Assembly: GCA_034519525.1 (NCBI GenBank)
Contig: JAXHOJ010000037.1
Location: forward strand, 62,001-126,000
Direction: 5' to 3'
Origin: Gemmobacter sp034519525
GTDB lineage: Bacteria; Pseudomonadota; Alphaproteobacteria; Rhodobacterales; Rhodobacteraceae
Length of the DNA stretch: 64,000 nucleotides
The notes beneath the pieces are model-generated. The model was not told the origin of the DNA. It searched no databases and worked only from the letters and a program-made list of their open reading frames with translations. The position numbers and the translations under genes were made by a program. Of this stretch, positions 42,268 through 50,209 are shown piece after piece (the first letter of the stretch is position 1; every line of letters starts with the position of its first letter).

Positions 42268-43242
42268 TTAACCGCGTCCATGCCGGGCAGCGTAATCCAG
42301 CACCGGGTTTATGGGAATGATCCGATTGGGGTTAATCGTGTCGTGGCTTTAATGGTAATGCCGCACAAAATGCGCCACCTCCACCGTCTTGGCCACACCC
42401 GGCCATTGGTACACTTCGCGCGTATATCCCCACAGGTTCGGGTAATCCACAACCCGGCGGCGGTTTCACTTGAAGTGCAGATGATAGACCGGATCAAACC
42501 GGATCAGCGTGGGAAACAGCCGCCAATCGGCTTCCGTCACCCGCTCACCCGTCAGGTATCGGTTGCGGCCAAGATGCGCCTCCAGCCAATCGAGGGACGC
42601 AAACAGCGCCTGAACGGCCTTGTCATAGGCAGATTGCGACGTGGCAAACCCCGCCTTATAGACCCCGTTGTTGACCGTGTCATAAATCCGCGCGTTCAAA
42701 GCCTCGATCTGGTCGCGCAAGGGCGCGGGCCAATAGTCGTCAGTGTTGCCGGTGATCCCGTCAAAGGCGGAATTGAACATGCGGATGATTTCGGACGATC
42801 TCGTTGCTGACGATCCGCCCGGTCGCTTTGTCCCACAGCACCGGCACCGTCACCCGCCCCGACATGTCGGGCGTGTCGCGCAGGTAAACCTCGCGCAGGA
42901 ACGGCAGGCCAAACTGGCGATCCCCTGTCGCACCCGGAAAATCGCTGTCAAAAGTCCAGCCATCCGACAGCATGTCAGGATGCACGACCGAGATGTCGAT
43001 ATGCGCCGCCAGCCCCTTCAGCGCGCGAAAAATCAGCGTGCGATGCGCCCAAGGACAGGCGAGCGAGACATACAGGTGATAGCGCCCGCTTTCCGCCTTG
43101 AACCCGCCCGCGCCCGTCGGCCCCGCACGGCCATCCGCCGTCACCCAGTTGCGAAAGCTGGCTTCCTTGCGTTCAAACGCGCCGCCCGTGGATTTGGTGT
43201 CATACCGTTGGTCATGCCAGACACCGTCACCAACTGTCCCAT
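42268..43242 (-). pseudogene. yqjG: Glutathionyl-hydroquinone reductase (YqjG/ECM4-type GST)
   Basis: Family text is nearly complete: RYDTKSTGGAFERKEASFRN, HLYVSLACPWAHRTLIFRAL (catalytic CPW), then MFNSAFDGITGNTDDYWP in a second frame and DYPNLWGYTREVYQWPGVAK further on. Lesions: a base loss just after the natural ATG 43242 (MGQLV/DGVWHDQ), a base gain at ~42795 (SNE/SSEIIRM), an in-frame TGA after HFK (~42470) and a TAA after RHYH (~42349). Four independent defects make it a real pseudogene rather than a sequencing slip. Confidence 0.88.
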
Positions 43243-43340
43243 ACCACTTCTCCCTTTTCCCTTGTCTTGCGCCAAAGCTAACAGCCACAGCCGCACGGGC
43301 ACACGCGCGTCAGCGCACAGCCTTTGCGCTTGGCGTCAGG

Positions 43341-43532
43341 TCAGTCCTTGGGTCGCAGGCACAGATCGGGCGCAACCGCGCCCTGCATCGTCATTCCGCA
43401 AGATATACAACGCCACTGCCCGGCAGATCGTTCCTGCCGCCAACGGCACAGCCGCGTCAGCGTCGAATTGCGCCGGGTGATCCACATATACAGCAGCACC
43501 GAAACAAGCAGGATCAACAGCAGCAGCGGCAC
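43341..43532 (-). CDS. Small membrane-anchored cysteine-containing protein
   Basis: 63 residues from GTG 43532, overlapping nothing but starting 4 bp after the BLUF gene stop. One N-terminal helix (VPLLLLILLVSVLLYMWI) then a basic stretch STLTRLCRWRQERS and CISCGMTMQG with a C-x-x-C. Resembles small uncharacterised rhodobacterial proteins; function unknown. Coupled to the BLUF gene. Confidence 0.65.
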   Translation of the reverse strand: MPLLLLILLVSVLLYMWITRRNSTLTRLCRWRQERSAGQWRCISCGMTMQGAVAPDLCLRPKD

Positions 43533-43536
43533 GGAT

Positions 43537-43932
43537 TCAGCCCGCCAGCCGCGCGAAAATCGCCAGCACCTTGGCCTCGCCTGCCTGTTCCGGCACCCCC
43601 GCGGCAACATCCCCACGCGACCAGACCAGACTGGTGGCCGGATCATCCTTCATCGCCCAAGCCGCAAACATCCGGTCATCCTCGGCAATCGTGCGGCGCA
43701 TCAATTCGCGCACCTCCAGATGGCGGTCATCGGCGCGGATCCGGGCATAGGCCGCCTCGACCGCCGCCTCCGGCCCCTCCAGCAGCTGCAAAAACAGATC
43801 ATCGCGGCAGACCAGCGCCCCGGTGATCTGATCGCGCGTGTTGCAGCGCCGCGCATCAAACAGGATCGCGGTCAACGACACCGCATCGAACCCAAATGGA
43901 CGTGAGGCATAGACAAGCTGTGACAACGGCAC
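43537..43932 (-). CDS. BLUF-domain blue-light photoreceptor
   Basis: 131 residues from GTG 43932 (AAGGA 8 nt upstream; the longer frame upstream has no homology). BLUF domain: tyrosine in LSQLVYASRP, asparagine in RRCNTRDQITGALV and glutamine in LFLQLLEGPEAAVE, the three residues that hold the flavin and switch on light; then RIRADDRHLEVREL. C-terminal ~35 residues are a short cap. Short BLUF proteins signal by protein contacts. Followed by a coupled small membrane protein, a possible output partner (inference). Confidence 0.88.
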   Translation of the reverse strand: MPLSQLVYASRPFGFDAVSLTAILFDARRCNTRDQITGALVCRDDLFLQLLEGPEAAVEAAYARIRADDRHLEVRELMRRTIAEDDRMFAAWAMKDDPATSLVWSRGDVAAGVPEQAGEAKVLAIFARLAG

Positions 43933-44108
43933 CGTTCCGGTCCTTCTTTTGCCCGACACCTTCAGGCGATAGCCGACATTAGGCCACAGCGCCGCGCTTG
44001 GCCAGCCGTGCTGCATGACCGGCCCCGGCCCCGCGAAAACAAATCGCCGGGGAAAAAACCCACCCGCCATCCGTTTGCGCTTTGAACAGTTCACCCAAGA
44101 GGCCCCCA

Positions 44109-44748
44109 ATGTTCCTGCGCAAGCCCGCCCCCGTCATCCGCTTCAACTGCCTGCCCGAAGATCAGGGCGTGATCGCCCCCCCGGTGCCGGCAAAAGCCTA
44201 TCTGCCCGACTGGTTCCGCAAATTGCCTGCGGTTGATGACACCGTGGCCAGCGAAACCAACACCGGGCTGACCATCAAGCGCTGCATGCCGTTTCTGGAT
44301 GCCATGACGACCGGCTGGATGCTGACCCTGCCCGCCACTGTGCGCCTGACGGTCAGTGAGGGCGGCACCCACGTTGATGCCGGATGGGATTTTGACCGCG
44401 AACTGGTCAGGTTTCACGGCGCGCATCAGGTCAAGGGCAACCCGATGGGCCCGCGCCCCCCATGCAAATTCATCAACTTCTGGACCATTCAAACCCCACC
44501 CGGCTGGTCGTGCCTGTTTGTAAACCCGCTGAACCGGCCCACGGATTTCGACGTGATTGCCGGGGTTGTCGATACCGACACCTATCGCTCGCCCATCGGC
44601 AGGTGATCCCGTTCCGCCGCGACACCACCCAGATCGGGCCGAGATCCGCGCCGAAACCGCCGCCGAGGCCGCCGAACGCACCCGCATTCTGCGCAACACC
44701 CAGTCGGTGGAAGGCTGGTATCGCACCGAAGCCCGCGCCAAACGCTAA
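44109..44748 (+). pseudogene. Conserved hypothetical protein, deleted and frameshifted
   Basis: Start ATG 44109 (MFLRKPAPVIRFNCLPEDQG). The first frame is coherent up to GVVDTDTYRSP, then ends at IGR and a TGA (44606). The remaining family-like text follows in other frames: QVIPFRRDTTQI and RAEIRAETAAEAAERTRI to GWYRTEARAKR (TAA ~44748). The joint suggests loss of a short internal segment plus an indel. I recognise it as a conserved alphaproteobacterial protein of unknown function (PPCKFINFWTIQTPPGWSCL). Not assigned to a family. Confidence 0.65.
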
Positions 44749-44767
44749 GCGCCGTTCCCAAATGAAC

Positions 44768-44794
44768 AAAGGGCGGCAGATTGGCCGCCCTTTT
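44768..44794 (+). terminator. Rho-independent terminator
   Basis: AAAGGGCGGC (44768-44777), 6-nt loop, GCCGCCCTTT ending TTTT. Ends the 44.1-kb gene and, read in reverse, may serve sdhB. Confidence 0.85.
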
Positions 44795-45151
44795 GGTTTG
44801 CACCCTGCAAAGGCGCGCCCGAACGGATCGGACGCGCCAAAACCCCGTTTGCTGTTCGAGCTGGAATTGCTGTTTGAATTGAAAGACCGCGCGTCTTGCG
44901 GTCGCTTTGGACCCCGTCCCTACGCTTCCCTTTCCCTCAACAAGGTCGGCATCCAAGGCCGGGCGCGTCAGCCCTGCACGAAACTGCACCATCTCGGCAG
45001 GGGCCGCAAAGGGCAAGGCGGCGGTCGTGGTCACGGCGGAATTGAAAACAGCGTCCGATGCCCTTTTGCGGCTATCCCGCACCAGAAGAACGAACCGGGG
45101 CTGCGATTGTTCCCGGCCAAAGCCAAGAACGGCGCCGCAGCCCCAAATCAT
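44795..45151. other. Region without a convincing gene
   Basis: A minus-strand frame begins ATG 45151 just after the sdhB TAA (TAAATG) and runs past the terminator at 44768-44794 without family resemblance. A small hairpin GACCGC/GCGGTC is at 44886-44904. I see no supported coding sequence. Confidence 0.5.
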
Positions 45152-45928
45152 TTACACCACCCGTTCGACCATCATCTTCTTGATTTCGGCAATCGCCTTG
45201 GCCGGGTTCAGACCCTTGGGGCAGGTCTTGGCGCAGTTCATGATCGTGTGGCAGCGATACAGCTTGAACGGGTCTTCCAGATCATCCAGCCGCTCGCCCG
45301 TCGCCTCATCCCGGCTGTCGATGATCCAGCGATAGGCGTGCAGCAAGGCGGCTGGCCCAAGGTATTTGTCGCCGTTCCACCAATAGCTCGGGCAGGACGT
45401 GCTGCACGATGCGCACATGACGCATTCATAAAGCCCATCCAGCTTTTCGCGGTCTTCGATCGACTGGCGCCATTCCTTGGCCGGGCGGTTGGTCTTGGTT
45501 TCCAGCCACGGCATGATGCTGGCATGCTGGGCATAGAAATGCGTCAGGTCAGGGATCAGGTCCTTGATCACCGGCATATGCGGCAGCGGATAGATCTTCA
45601 CATCGCCCTTCACCTCATCCAGCCCGTAAAGGCAGGCCAGCGTATTGATACCGTCGATGTTCATCGCGCAAGACCCGCAAATCCCCTCACGGCAGGACCG
45701 GCGAAAGGTCAGGGTCGGATCGATCTCGCTCTTGATCTTGATCAGTGCGTCCAGAACCATCGGGCCGCAACTGTCCATGTTTACGAAATAGGTATCGACC
45801 TGCGGGTTTTTCCCGTCATCCGGATTCCAGCGGTAAATCTGGAATTTGCGCACATTCTTGCCATCCGGCTTCGGCCATGTCTTGCCGGTGCGGATCGTGC
45901 TGTTCTTGGGAAGCGTGAACTGGACCAT
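45152..45928 (-). CDS. sdhB: Succinate dehydrogenase iron-sulfur subunit SdhB
   Basis: 258 residues from ATG 45928 (MVQFTLPKNSTIRTGKTW). Three Fe-S sites: CREGICGSCAMNIDG with the 2Fe-2S cysteines, CVMCASCSTSCPSYWW (4Fe-4S) and CHTIMNCAKTCPKGLNPAKA (3Fe-4S). Passes electrons from FAD in SdhA to quinone at SdhCD in complex II. Last gene of sdhCDA-lipoprotein-lipoprotein-sdhB; the 3-bp distance to the upstream lipoprotein gene keeps it in the operon. Confidence 0.96.
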   Translation of the reverse strand: MVQFTLPKNSTIRTGKTWPKPDGKNVRKFQIYRWNPDDGKNPQVDTYFVNMDSCGPMVLDALIKIKSEIDPTLTFRRSCREGICGSCAMNIDGINTLACLYGLDEVKGDVKIYPLPHMPVIKDLIPDLTHFYAQHASIMPWLETKTNRPAKEWRQSIEDREKLDGLYECVMCASCSTSCPSYWWNGDKYLGPAALLHAYRWIIDSRDEATGERLDDLEDPFKLYRCHTIMNCAKTCPKGLNPAKAIAEIKKMMVERVV

Positions 45929-45932
45929 AAGG

Positions 45933-46229
45933 TTACCCCTTCCATTCCGGGAATGAATAGAGCGGACGACTCGGCGCCTGCCCGGATTTCTGATAAACGC
46001 ATGAATCGTAAACCGCTGACGGGTCACGCCCCATGATAAAGTCTGACGTGACCTCCAGCTTCAGGCTGGACCGCGCCTTGCCGTCCGACCCGACGCCTAC
46101 CGCCACCTCGCCGCGCGGTTGCTGCGCCAGACGGGCGCGCTGCAAACACTCGCGCTCGGCCTGCGGCAAGGGGATCGGCCCGCAGGCCAACAGCGCCAAA
46201 GGCAAGGCCAAAGCGACAAGCCGCATCAT
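45933..46229 (-). CDS. Small lipoprotein 2 in the sdh operon
   Basis: 98 residues from ATG 46229. Signal with lipobox MRLVALALPLALLACGP (cleavage before C). Mature part: VAVGVGSDGKARSSLKLEVT and DPSAVYDSCVYQKSGQAP. Its start overlaps the stop of the preceding lipoprotein gene by 4 bp (46226-46229) and its end lies 4 bp before sdhB, so it is translationally embedded between sdhA and sdhB. Function unknown. Confidence 0.85.
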   Translation of the reverse strand: MMRLVALALPLALLACGPIPLPQAERECLQRARLAQQPRGEVAVGVGSDGKARSSLKLEVTSDFIMGRDPSAVYDSCVYQKSGQAPSRPLYSFPEWKG

Positions 46230-46540
46230 GGCCGCACCTGTGGCACGCCGTTGGCGGCAAAACACGCCGCCGTTTCAGGCCGCAAGGCGATGCCGCGGAT
46301 CGTGGCCTTGGTCGAAGAACCCGCCACCACCGCCACATCCCGCGCCAGCGCCTGCACCTCGGCTGCTGTGGCATTGCGCACGATGCAATCGGTTCCGCGC
46401 TGCGCCAAGTCCGTCGGCATTTCAAGCTGCACCACCGGCAGCACCACGGTCGCAGCAACCCGCCGCCCCGCCTGATCCGCCACCTGCTGCGGATCACACC
46501 CCGCAAGCGCCATCGCCGACACCAAAACCAACCAACGCAT
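46226..46540 (-). CDS. Small lipoprotein 1 in the sdh operon
   Basis: 104 residues from ATG 46540 (AAGGA 8 nt upstream; ATG 46549 touches the ribosome site). Signal and lipobox MRWLVLVSAMALAGCDPQ. Mature domain VVLPVVQLEMPTDLAQRGTD with C at TDCIVRNATAAEVQALARDV, and AACFAANGVPQV. Unknown function; conserved in position in Rhodobacter-type sdh operons as far as I recall. The two lipoproteins may belong to one envelope function coupled to complex II expression. Confidence 0.85.
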   Translation of the reverse strand: MRWLVLVSAMALAGCDPQQVADQAGRRVAATVVLPVVQLEMPTDLAQRGTDCIVRNATAAEVQALARDVAVVAGSSTKATIRGIALRPETAACFAANGVPQVRP

Positions 46541-46662
46541 CTGCACCATCCTTCGCGCCCTTTTGCGCACAGGATGACGCAAGCCCCCGGCCACACCAGC
46601 CCCCAGCCCTGCACATTCGCGTGCAGTGGCGGAAAGGGGCCGATATGCCGGGCGCTGATGCA

Positions 46663-48468
46663 TCAGAACTTCCGCTCTGCCGGGGCGATTTTCTTCATGC
46701 TGATACCACCCTCGGCCTCGGTCGTCAGCGGGTCGGTGTGAACGGCCCGATACGACAGCGTGACCTTGTCGCCATCCACATGCGCCAAGGAGTGTTTGCG
46801 CCAGTTGGCATCATCGCGCGTCGGGTAATCCTCATGCGCATGTGCCCCACGGCTTTCGGTGCGGGCATGCGCGCCGTAAATCGTGGCCAGCGCGTTGGGC
46901 ATCAGGTTGGTCAGTTCCAGCGTTTCCATCAGGTCGCTGTTCCAGACCAGACTGCGGTCGGTCACATTCAGATCAGCCACACGTCCGGCGATCTGCGTCA
47001 TCTTGCGCTCACCCTCGGCCAGCGTCTTGTTGGTGCGGAACACCGCCGCATCGGCCTGCATGGTTTTCTGCATCTCCAGCCGCAGGTCAGAGGTCGGGGT
47101 CGCCCCCGAGGCGTGACGCAAGCCATCAAACCGCGCCAGCGCCTTGTCCACTTCGGCGGTGTTGGTGGCAGGTGTCGCCTCGTCCGGGTTCACCACCTTG
47201 CCGGCACGAATGGCCGCCGCGCGACCAAACACCACCAAGTCGATCAAAGAGTTCGACCCCAAACGGTTCGCCCCATGCACGCTCGCACAGCCCGCCTCAC
47301 CCACAGCCATCAGGCCGGGGAAGATCGCATCGGGGTTGTCAGCGGTGGGGTTCAACACCTCACCCCAATAATTGGTGGGGATGCCGCCCATGTTGTAATG
47401 CACGGTCGGCAGCACCGGGATCGGCTCCTTGGTCAGGTCCACACCCGCAAAGATACGCGCCGATTCCGAAATCCCCGGCAGCCGCAAATCCAGCGTTTCT
47501 TTCGGCAAATGGTTCAGGTGCAGGCTGATATGGTCGCCATTGGCCCCCACACCGCGCCCTTCGCGAATTTCCAGCGTCATGCAGCGGCTGACATAGTCGC
47601 GCGGCGCCAAGTCCTTGTAGTGCGGCGCATACCGCTCCATGAACCGCTCGCCGTTGCTGTTGGTCAGATAGCCACCTTCGCCGCGCGCCCCTTCGGTGAT
47701 CAGACAGCCAGAGCCGTAAATCCCCGTCGGGTGGAACTGCACGAATTCCATATCCTGCAACGGCAAGCCCGCCCGCGCCACCATACCGCCACCGTCGCCG
47801 GTGCAGGTATGGGCGCTTGTCGCGCTAAAATAGGCGCGGCCATAGCCGCCGGTCGCAAGGACCACCATCTTGGCATTGAACACGTGCATGGTGCCGTCAT
47901 CCAGCTTCCACGCCACCACGCCGGTGCAGCGCCCGTCGGTGATGATCAGGTCCAGCGCGAAATATTCAATGTAGAATTCCGCATTGTTCTTCAGCGATTG
48001 CCCATACAGCGTGTGCAAAATCGCATGGCCCGTGCGGTCAGCCGCGGCACAGGTGCGCTGCACCGGCGGGCCTTCGCCATATTCGGTCGTGTGGCCGCCA
48101 AACGGGCGCTGGTAAATCTTGCCCTCTTCGGTGCGCGAAAACGGCACGCCGTAATGCTCCAGCTCGTACACGGCCTTGGGGGCCTCACGCGCCAGATATT
48201 CCATCGCATCCGTATCGCCCAGCCAGTCTGACCCCTTGACGGTGTCATACATGTGCCACTGCCAGCTGTCCGGCCCCATGTTGCCAAGGCTGGCCGCAAT
48301 GCCGCCCTGCGCCGCAACCGTGTGGCTGCGCGTCGGGAAAACCTTGGTCACACAGGCCGTGCGCAAACCCTGCTCTGCCATGCCCAGCGTGGCGCGCAAG
48401 CCCGCACCACCCGCCCCCACCACGACCACATCGTAATCGTGCACTTCATATGGATAAGCCGTCGTCAT
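46663..48468 (-). CDS. sdhA: Succinate dehydrogenase flavoprotein subunit SdhA
   Basis: 601 residues from ATG 48468 (MTTAYPYEVHDYDVVVVG). FAD-binding GAGGAGLRATLGMAEQG; covalent-FAD histidine in RSHTVAAQGGIAASLGN; active-site HPTGIYGSGCLITEGARGEG and the capping-domain TVHYNMGGIPTNYWGEV; C-terminal EDYPTRDDANWRKHSLA. Oxidises succinate to fumarate. Directly after sdhD (10-bp gap) and 122 bp before lipoprotein 1. Confidence 0.97.
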   Translation of the reverse strand: MTTAYPYEVHDYDVVVVGAGGAGLRATLGMAEQGLRTACVTKVFPTRSHTVAAQGGIAASLGNMGPDSWQWHMYDTVKGSDWLGDTDAMEYLAREAPKAVYELEHYGVPFSRTEEGKIYQRPFGGHTTEYGEGPPVQRTCAAADRTGHAILHTLYGQSLKNNAEFYIEYFALDLIITDGRCTGVVAWKLDDGTMHVFNAKMVVLATGGYGRAYFSATSAHTCTGDGGGMVARAGLPLQDMEFVQFHPTGIYGSGCLITEGARGEGGYLTNSNGERFMERYAPHYKDLAPRDYVSRCMTLEIREGRGVGANGDHISLHLNHLPKETLDLRLPGISESARIFAGVDLTKEPIPVLPTVHYNMGGIPTNYWGEVLNPTADNPDAIFPGLMAVGEAGCASVHGANRLGSNSLIDLVVFGRAAAIRAGKVVNPDEATPATNTAEVDKALARFDGLRHASGATPTSDLRLEMQKTMQADAAVFRTNKTLAEGERKMTQIAGRVADLNVTDRSLVWNSDLMETLELTNLMPNALATIYGAHARTESRGAHAHEDYPTRDDANWRKHSLAHVDGDKVTLSYRAVHTDPLTTEAEGGISMKKIAPAERKF

Positions 48469-48478
48469 GTTCTTTCCT

Positions 48479-48850
48479 TCACAAGGCCATGCGCGCCAGG
48501 GCAAAAACCCCCGTCGCCGCGATGACCCATGCCAGACAGGTCACAAAAATGACCGCCACTTTCCGCGCTGTGCCGCGGGCATAATCTTCGATCATCATCG
48601 TGGCACCGCTGGCAAAATGCTTCATTCCCACCACCAGAACCAACGCAGTCAGGATCGCCGCCAAAGGACTGGAAAATGCAGCCACCACCTGTGCCTGCGT
48701 GCCGCCCAAGGCAGACCCAAAGATGTAAAGCCACACCGGCACAAGGCAAGCCAGCGCCACCGACGACACCTGCATCGTCCAGTGATGTTCCGTCCCGGTG
48801 CCCGATGCACCCTTGCCCATGGCCCGCTTACGATCGGTCAAATACCGCAT
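48479..48850 (-). CDS. sdhD: Succinate dehydrogenase membrane anchor SdhD
   Basis: 123 residues. Hydrophilic N-terminus MRYLTDRKRAMGKGASGTGT then EHHWTMQVSSVALACLVPVW, followed by three membrane helices including GMKHFASGATMMIEDYARGT, where the histidine is the likely haem ligand. Second anchor of complex II; 10 bp from sdhC and from sdhA. Confidence 0.93.
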   Translation of the reverse strand: MRYLTDRKRAMGKGASGTGTEHHWTMQVSSVALACLVPVWLYIFGSALGGTQAQVVAAFSSPLAAILTALVLVVGMKHFASGATMMIEDYARGTARKVAVIFVTCLAWVIAATGVFALARMAL

Positions 48851-48860
48851 CTGCCTGCCC

Positions 48861-49247
48861 TCACTGAACCAGAAGAATTGTGATCACGGTCAAAACAACC
48901 GAACCCGCGATGATGCCCCAGCCCAGCTTTTCCGCTGTCGGCACGTCCAGACCTTTGCCGGCATCGAAATACAGGTGCCGTAGCCCGGCCAGATAATGAT
49001 ACCAGATGGCCCAAAGCGACCCGGTAAACACCAGATCGCCAAACCAGCTTGTAGCCACCGCATCCGCCACCGCAAAATACGCAGGCGACGTCGCGGCCGC
49101 CAGCAACCACCACACCGCAAGCAACGTGCCCACGATCAGCGCATTGCCGGTGATCCGCGTCAGGATCGAGGTGATAGAGGTCAGTTGCGGACGGTAAATC
49201 TGCAAATGCGGGGAAAGCGGCCGTTTGACCTGCTTCACGTTTGCCAT
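48861..49247 (-). CDS. sdhC: Succinate dehydrogenase cytochrome b556 subunit SdhC
   Basis: 128 residues from ATG 49247 (MANVKQVKRPLSPHLQIY). Family signatures RPLSPHLQIYRPQLTSITSI with quinone-site serine and arginine, and HYLAGLRHLYFDAGKG with the haem histidine. Three membrane helices. First gene of the sdh operon; its 191-bp leader carries two phased GTGATCAC palindromes. Confidence 0.95.
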   Translation of the reverse strand: MANVKQVKRPLSPHLQIYRPQLTSITSILTRITGNALIVGTLLAVWWLLAAATSPAYFAVADAVATSWFGDLVFTGSLWAIWYHYLAGLRHLYFDAGKGLDVPTAEKLGWGIIAGSVVLTVITILLVQ

Positions 49248-49413
49248 GTCGGTTCCCTTCGTCGCTGGCTTGTCCCGGCCCAATCCAAATTCGGGCAGGA
49301 CCGGGGCGCGCTTCGATCATGGTTTATTGAATAGCGTTTTTTTCAGGCCTGTCACGCGTTGCAATGGCGCAGGCGCAGCATTTTACCGCTAACTCTTGCG
49401 AATAATTTCATTT

Positions 49414-49442
49414 GTGATCACGAATTTTCAACCCGTGATCAC
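49414..49442. promoter_or_regulatory. Two GTGATCAC palindromes 21 bp apart upstream of sdhC
   Basis: Perfect 8-bp palindromes at 49414-49421 and 49435-49442, center-to-center exactly 21 bp (two helical turns). The second overlaps the stop codon of the DUF4344 gene. The same octamer with the same 21-bp period occurs three times upstream of sucC (59606-59655). Likely operator of a shared TCA-cycle regulator. Confidence 0.7.
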
Positions 49443-50200
49443 AAGTTCGCCTCTTGTGAGACCGAGATCAGCCAATCCACGTATTCAGAGCACATTGTGA
49501 TGGATGAGTCGTGAGAAGAATAGAACGCATTCGCCTCGCCACAGTCCTCAATGCGCACAGTAACCGGTGTGGGCAGTGAAAATCTGTCGTTCCAGTCGCG
49601 CACCTCTTGGGCGAAAAGCGCGTAATAGGGCGCGGCCTTGGACGCCTCCAGCTTCATCCCCCGCGCCGGGGCGGCGCCGTCCTCCAACCGGATATCATCC
49701 AGAAAAACGCCCCAAGAGTCGGATGCCAGCTGAAACTCCTCAGCGCAGCCCTCGGCCCGGTCCTCGGGCAGTTCATATTCGGTCGCCAGATCGGCAAGCC
49801 CCGCGGGATCGGTGCCGTAAAACAGGCAGACATGATTGTAATAGCGCTGCTCATCGGGGCCATGAACACCCCACCACGCGGTTTCATCCGCCGCCGCGCC
49901 CGACCAATCCACGGTGTAGTAATAATAATCCGCCGTGGCCCGGCCCAGCCATTCGGCGTCTTCCTTTTCCCACAAATCGTTAATCAGAACCACCGCCAGC
50001 GTATCCGCCGCATCCTCTTCCTGCCCCAGAACCGGCAGGTCCAGCACATCAATCAGCGCATGACCAAGCTCGTGGTAAAATGTGCCGATCAGATTGCCCT
50101 CGACAAAGCGCTGCGCATCAACCGACAAATCCTCGCCCAGCGCCGGTGTGCCCAGCCCCACAACCGCCGCCACCATCGGCCCAAGAAAACCCGCCCGCAT
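49439..50200 (-). CDS. Secreted DUF4344 putative metallopeptidase
   Basis: 253 residues from ATG 50200. Signal peptide MRAGFLGPMVAAVVGLGTPA with cleavage near LGED. Zinc-type HExxH motif in GTFYHELGHALIDVLDLPVL (about residues 39-58), followed by GQEEDAADTLAVVLIND with the third acidic ligand candidates. Later cysteines in HVCLFYG, AEGCAEEF, IEDCGE and ITMCSEY could form disulfides. DUF4344 proteins are predicted but unproven peptidases. Between sdhC and mch. Confidence 0.87.
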   Translation of the reverse strand: MRAGFLGPMVAAVVGLGTPALGEDLSVDAQRFVEGNLIGTFYHELGHALIDVLDLPVLGQEEDAADTLAVVLINDLWEKEDAEWLGRATADYYYYTVDWSGAAADETAWWGVHGPDEQRYYNHVCLFYGTDPAGLADLATEYELPEDRAEGCAEEFQLASDSWGVFLDDIRLEDGAAPARGMKLEASKAAPYYALFAQEVRDWNDRFSLPTPVTVRIEDCGEANAFYSSHDSSITMCSEYVDWLISVSQEANL

Positions 50201-50209
50201 GTGTCCCTC

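Noticed and set aside
44582..45151. Minus-strand ORF starting at the sdhB stop
   Set aside because: Runs through a strong terminator and the 3' end of another gene, no recognised family, composition unlike a real protein.
48880..48887. A further GTGATCAC in the sdhC coding end
   Set aside because: It encodes the VIT of the sdhC C-terminus, stands alone without 21-bp partners and is not in a leader; probably chance.
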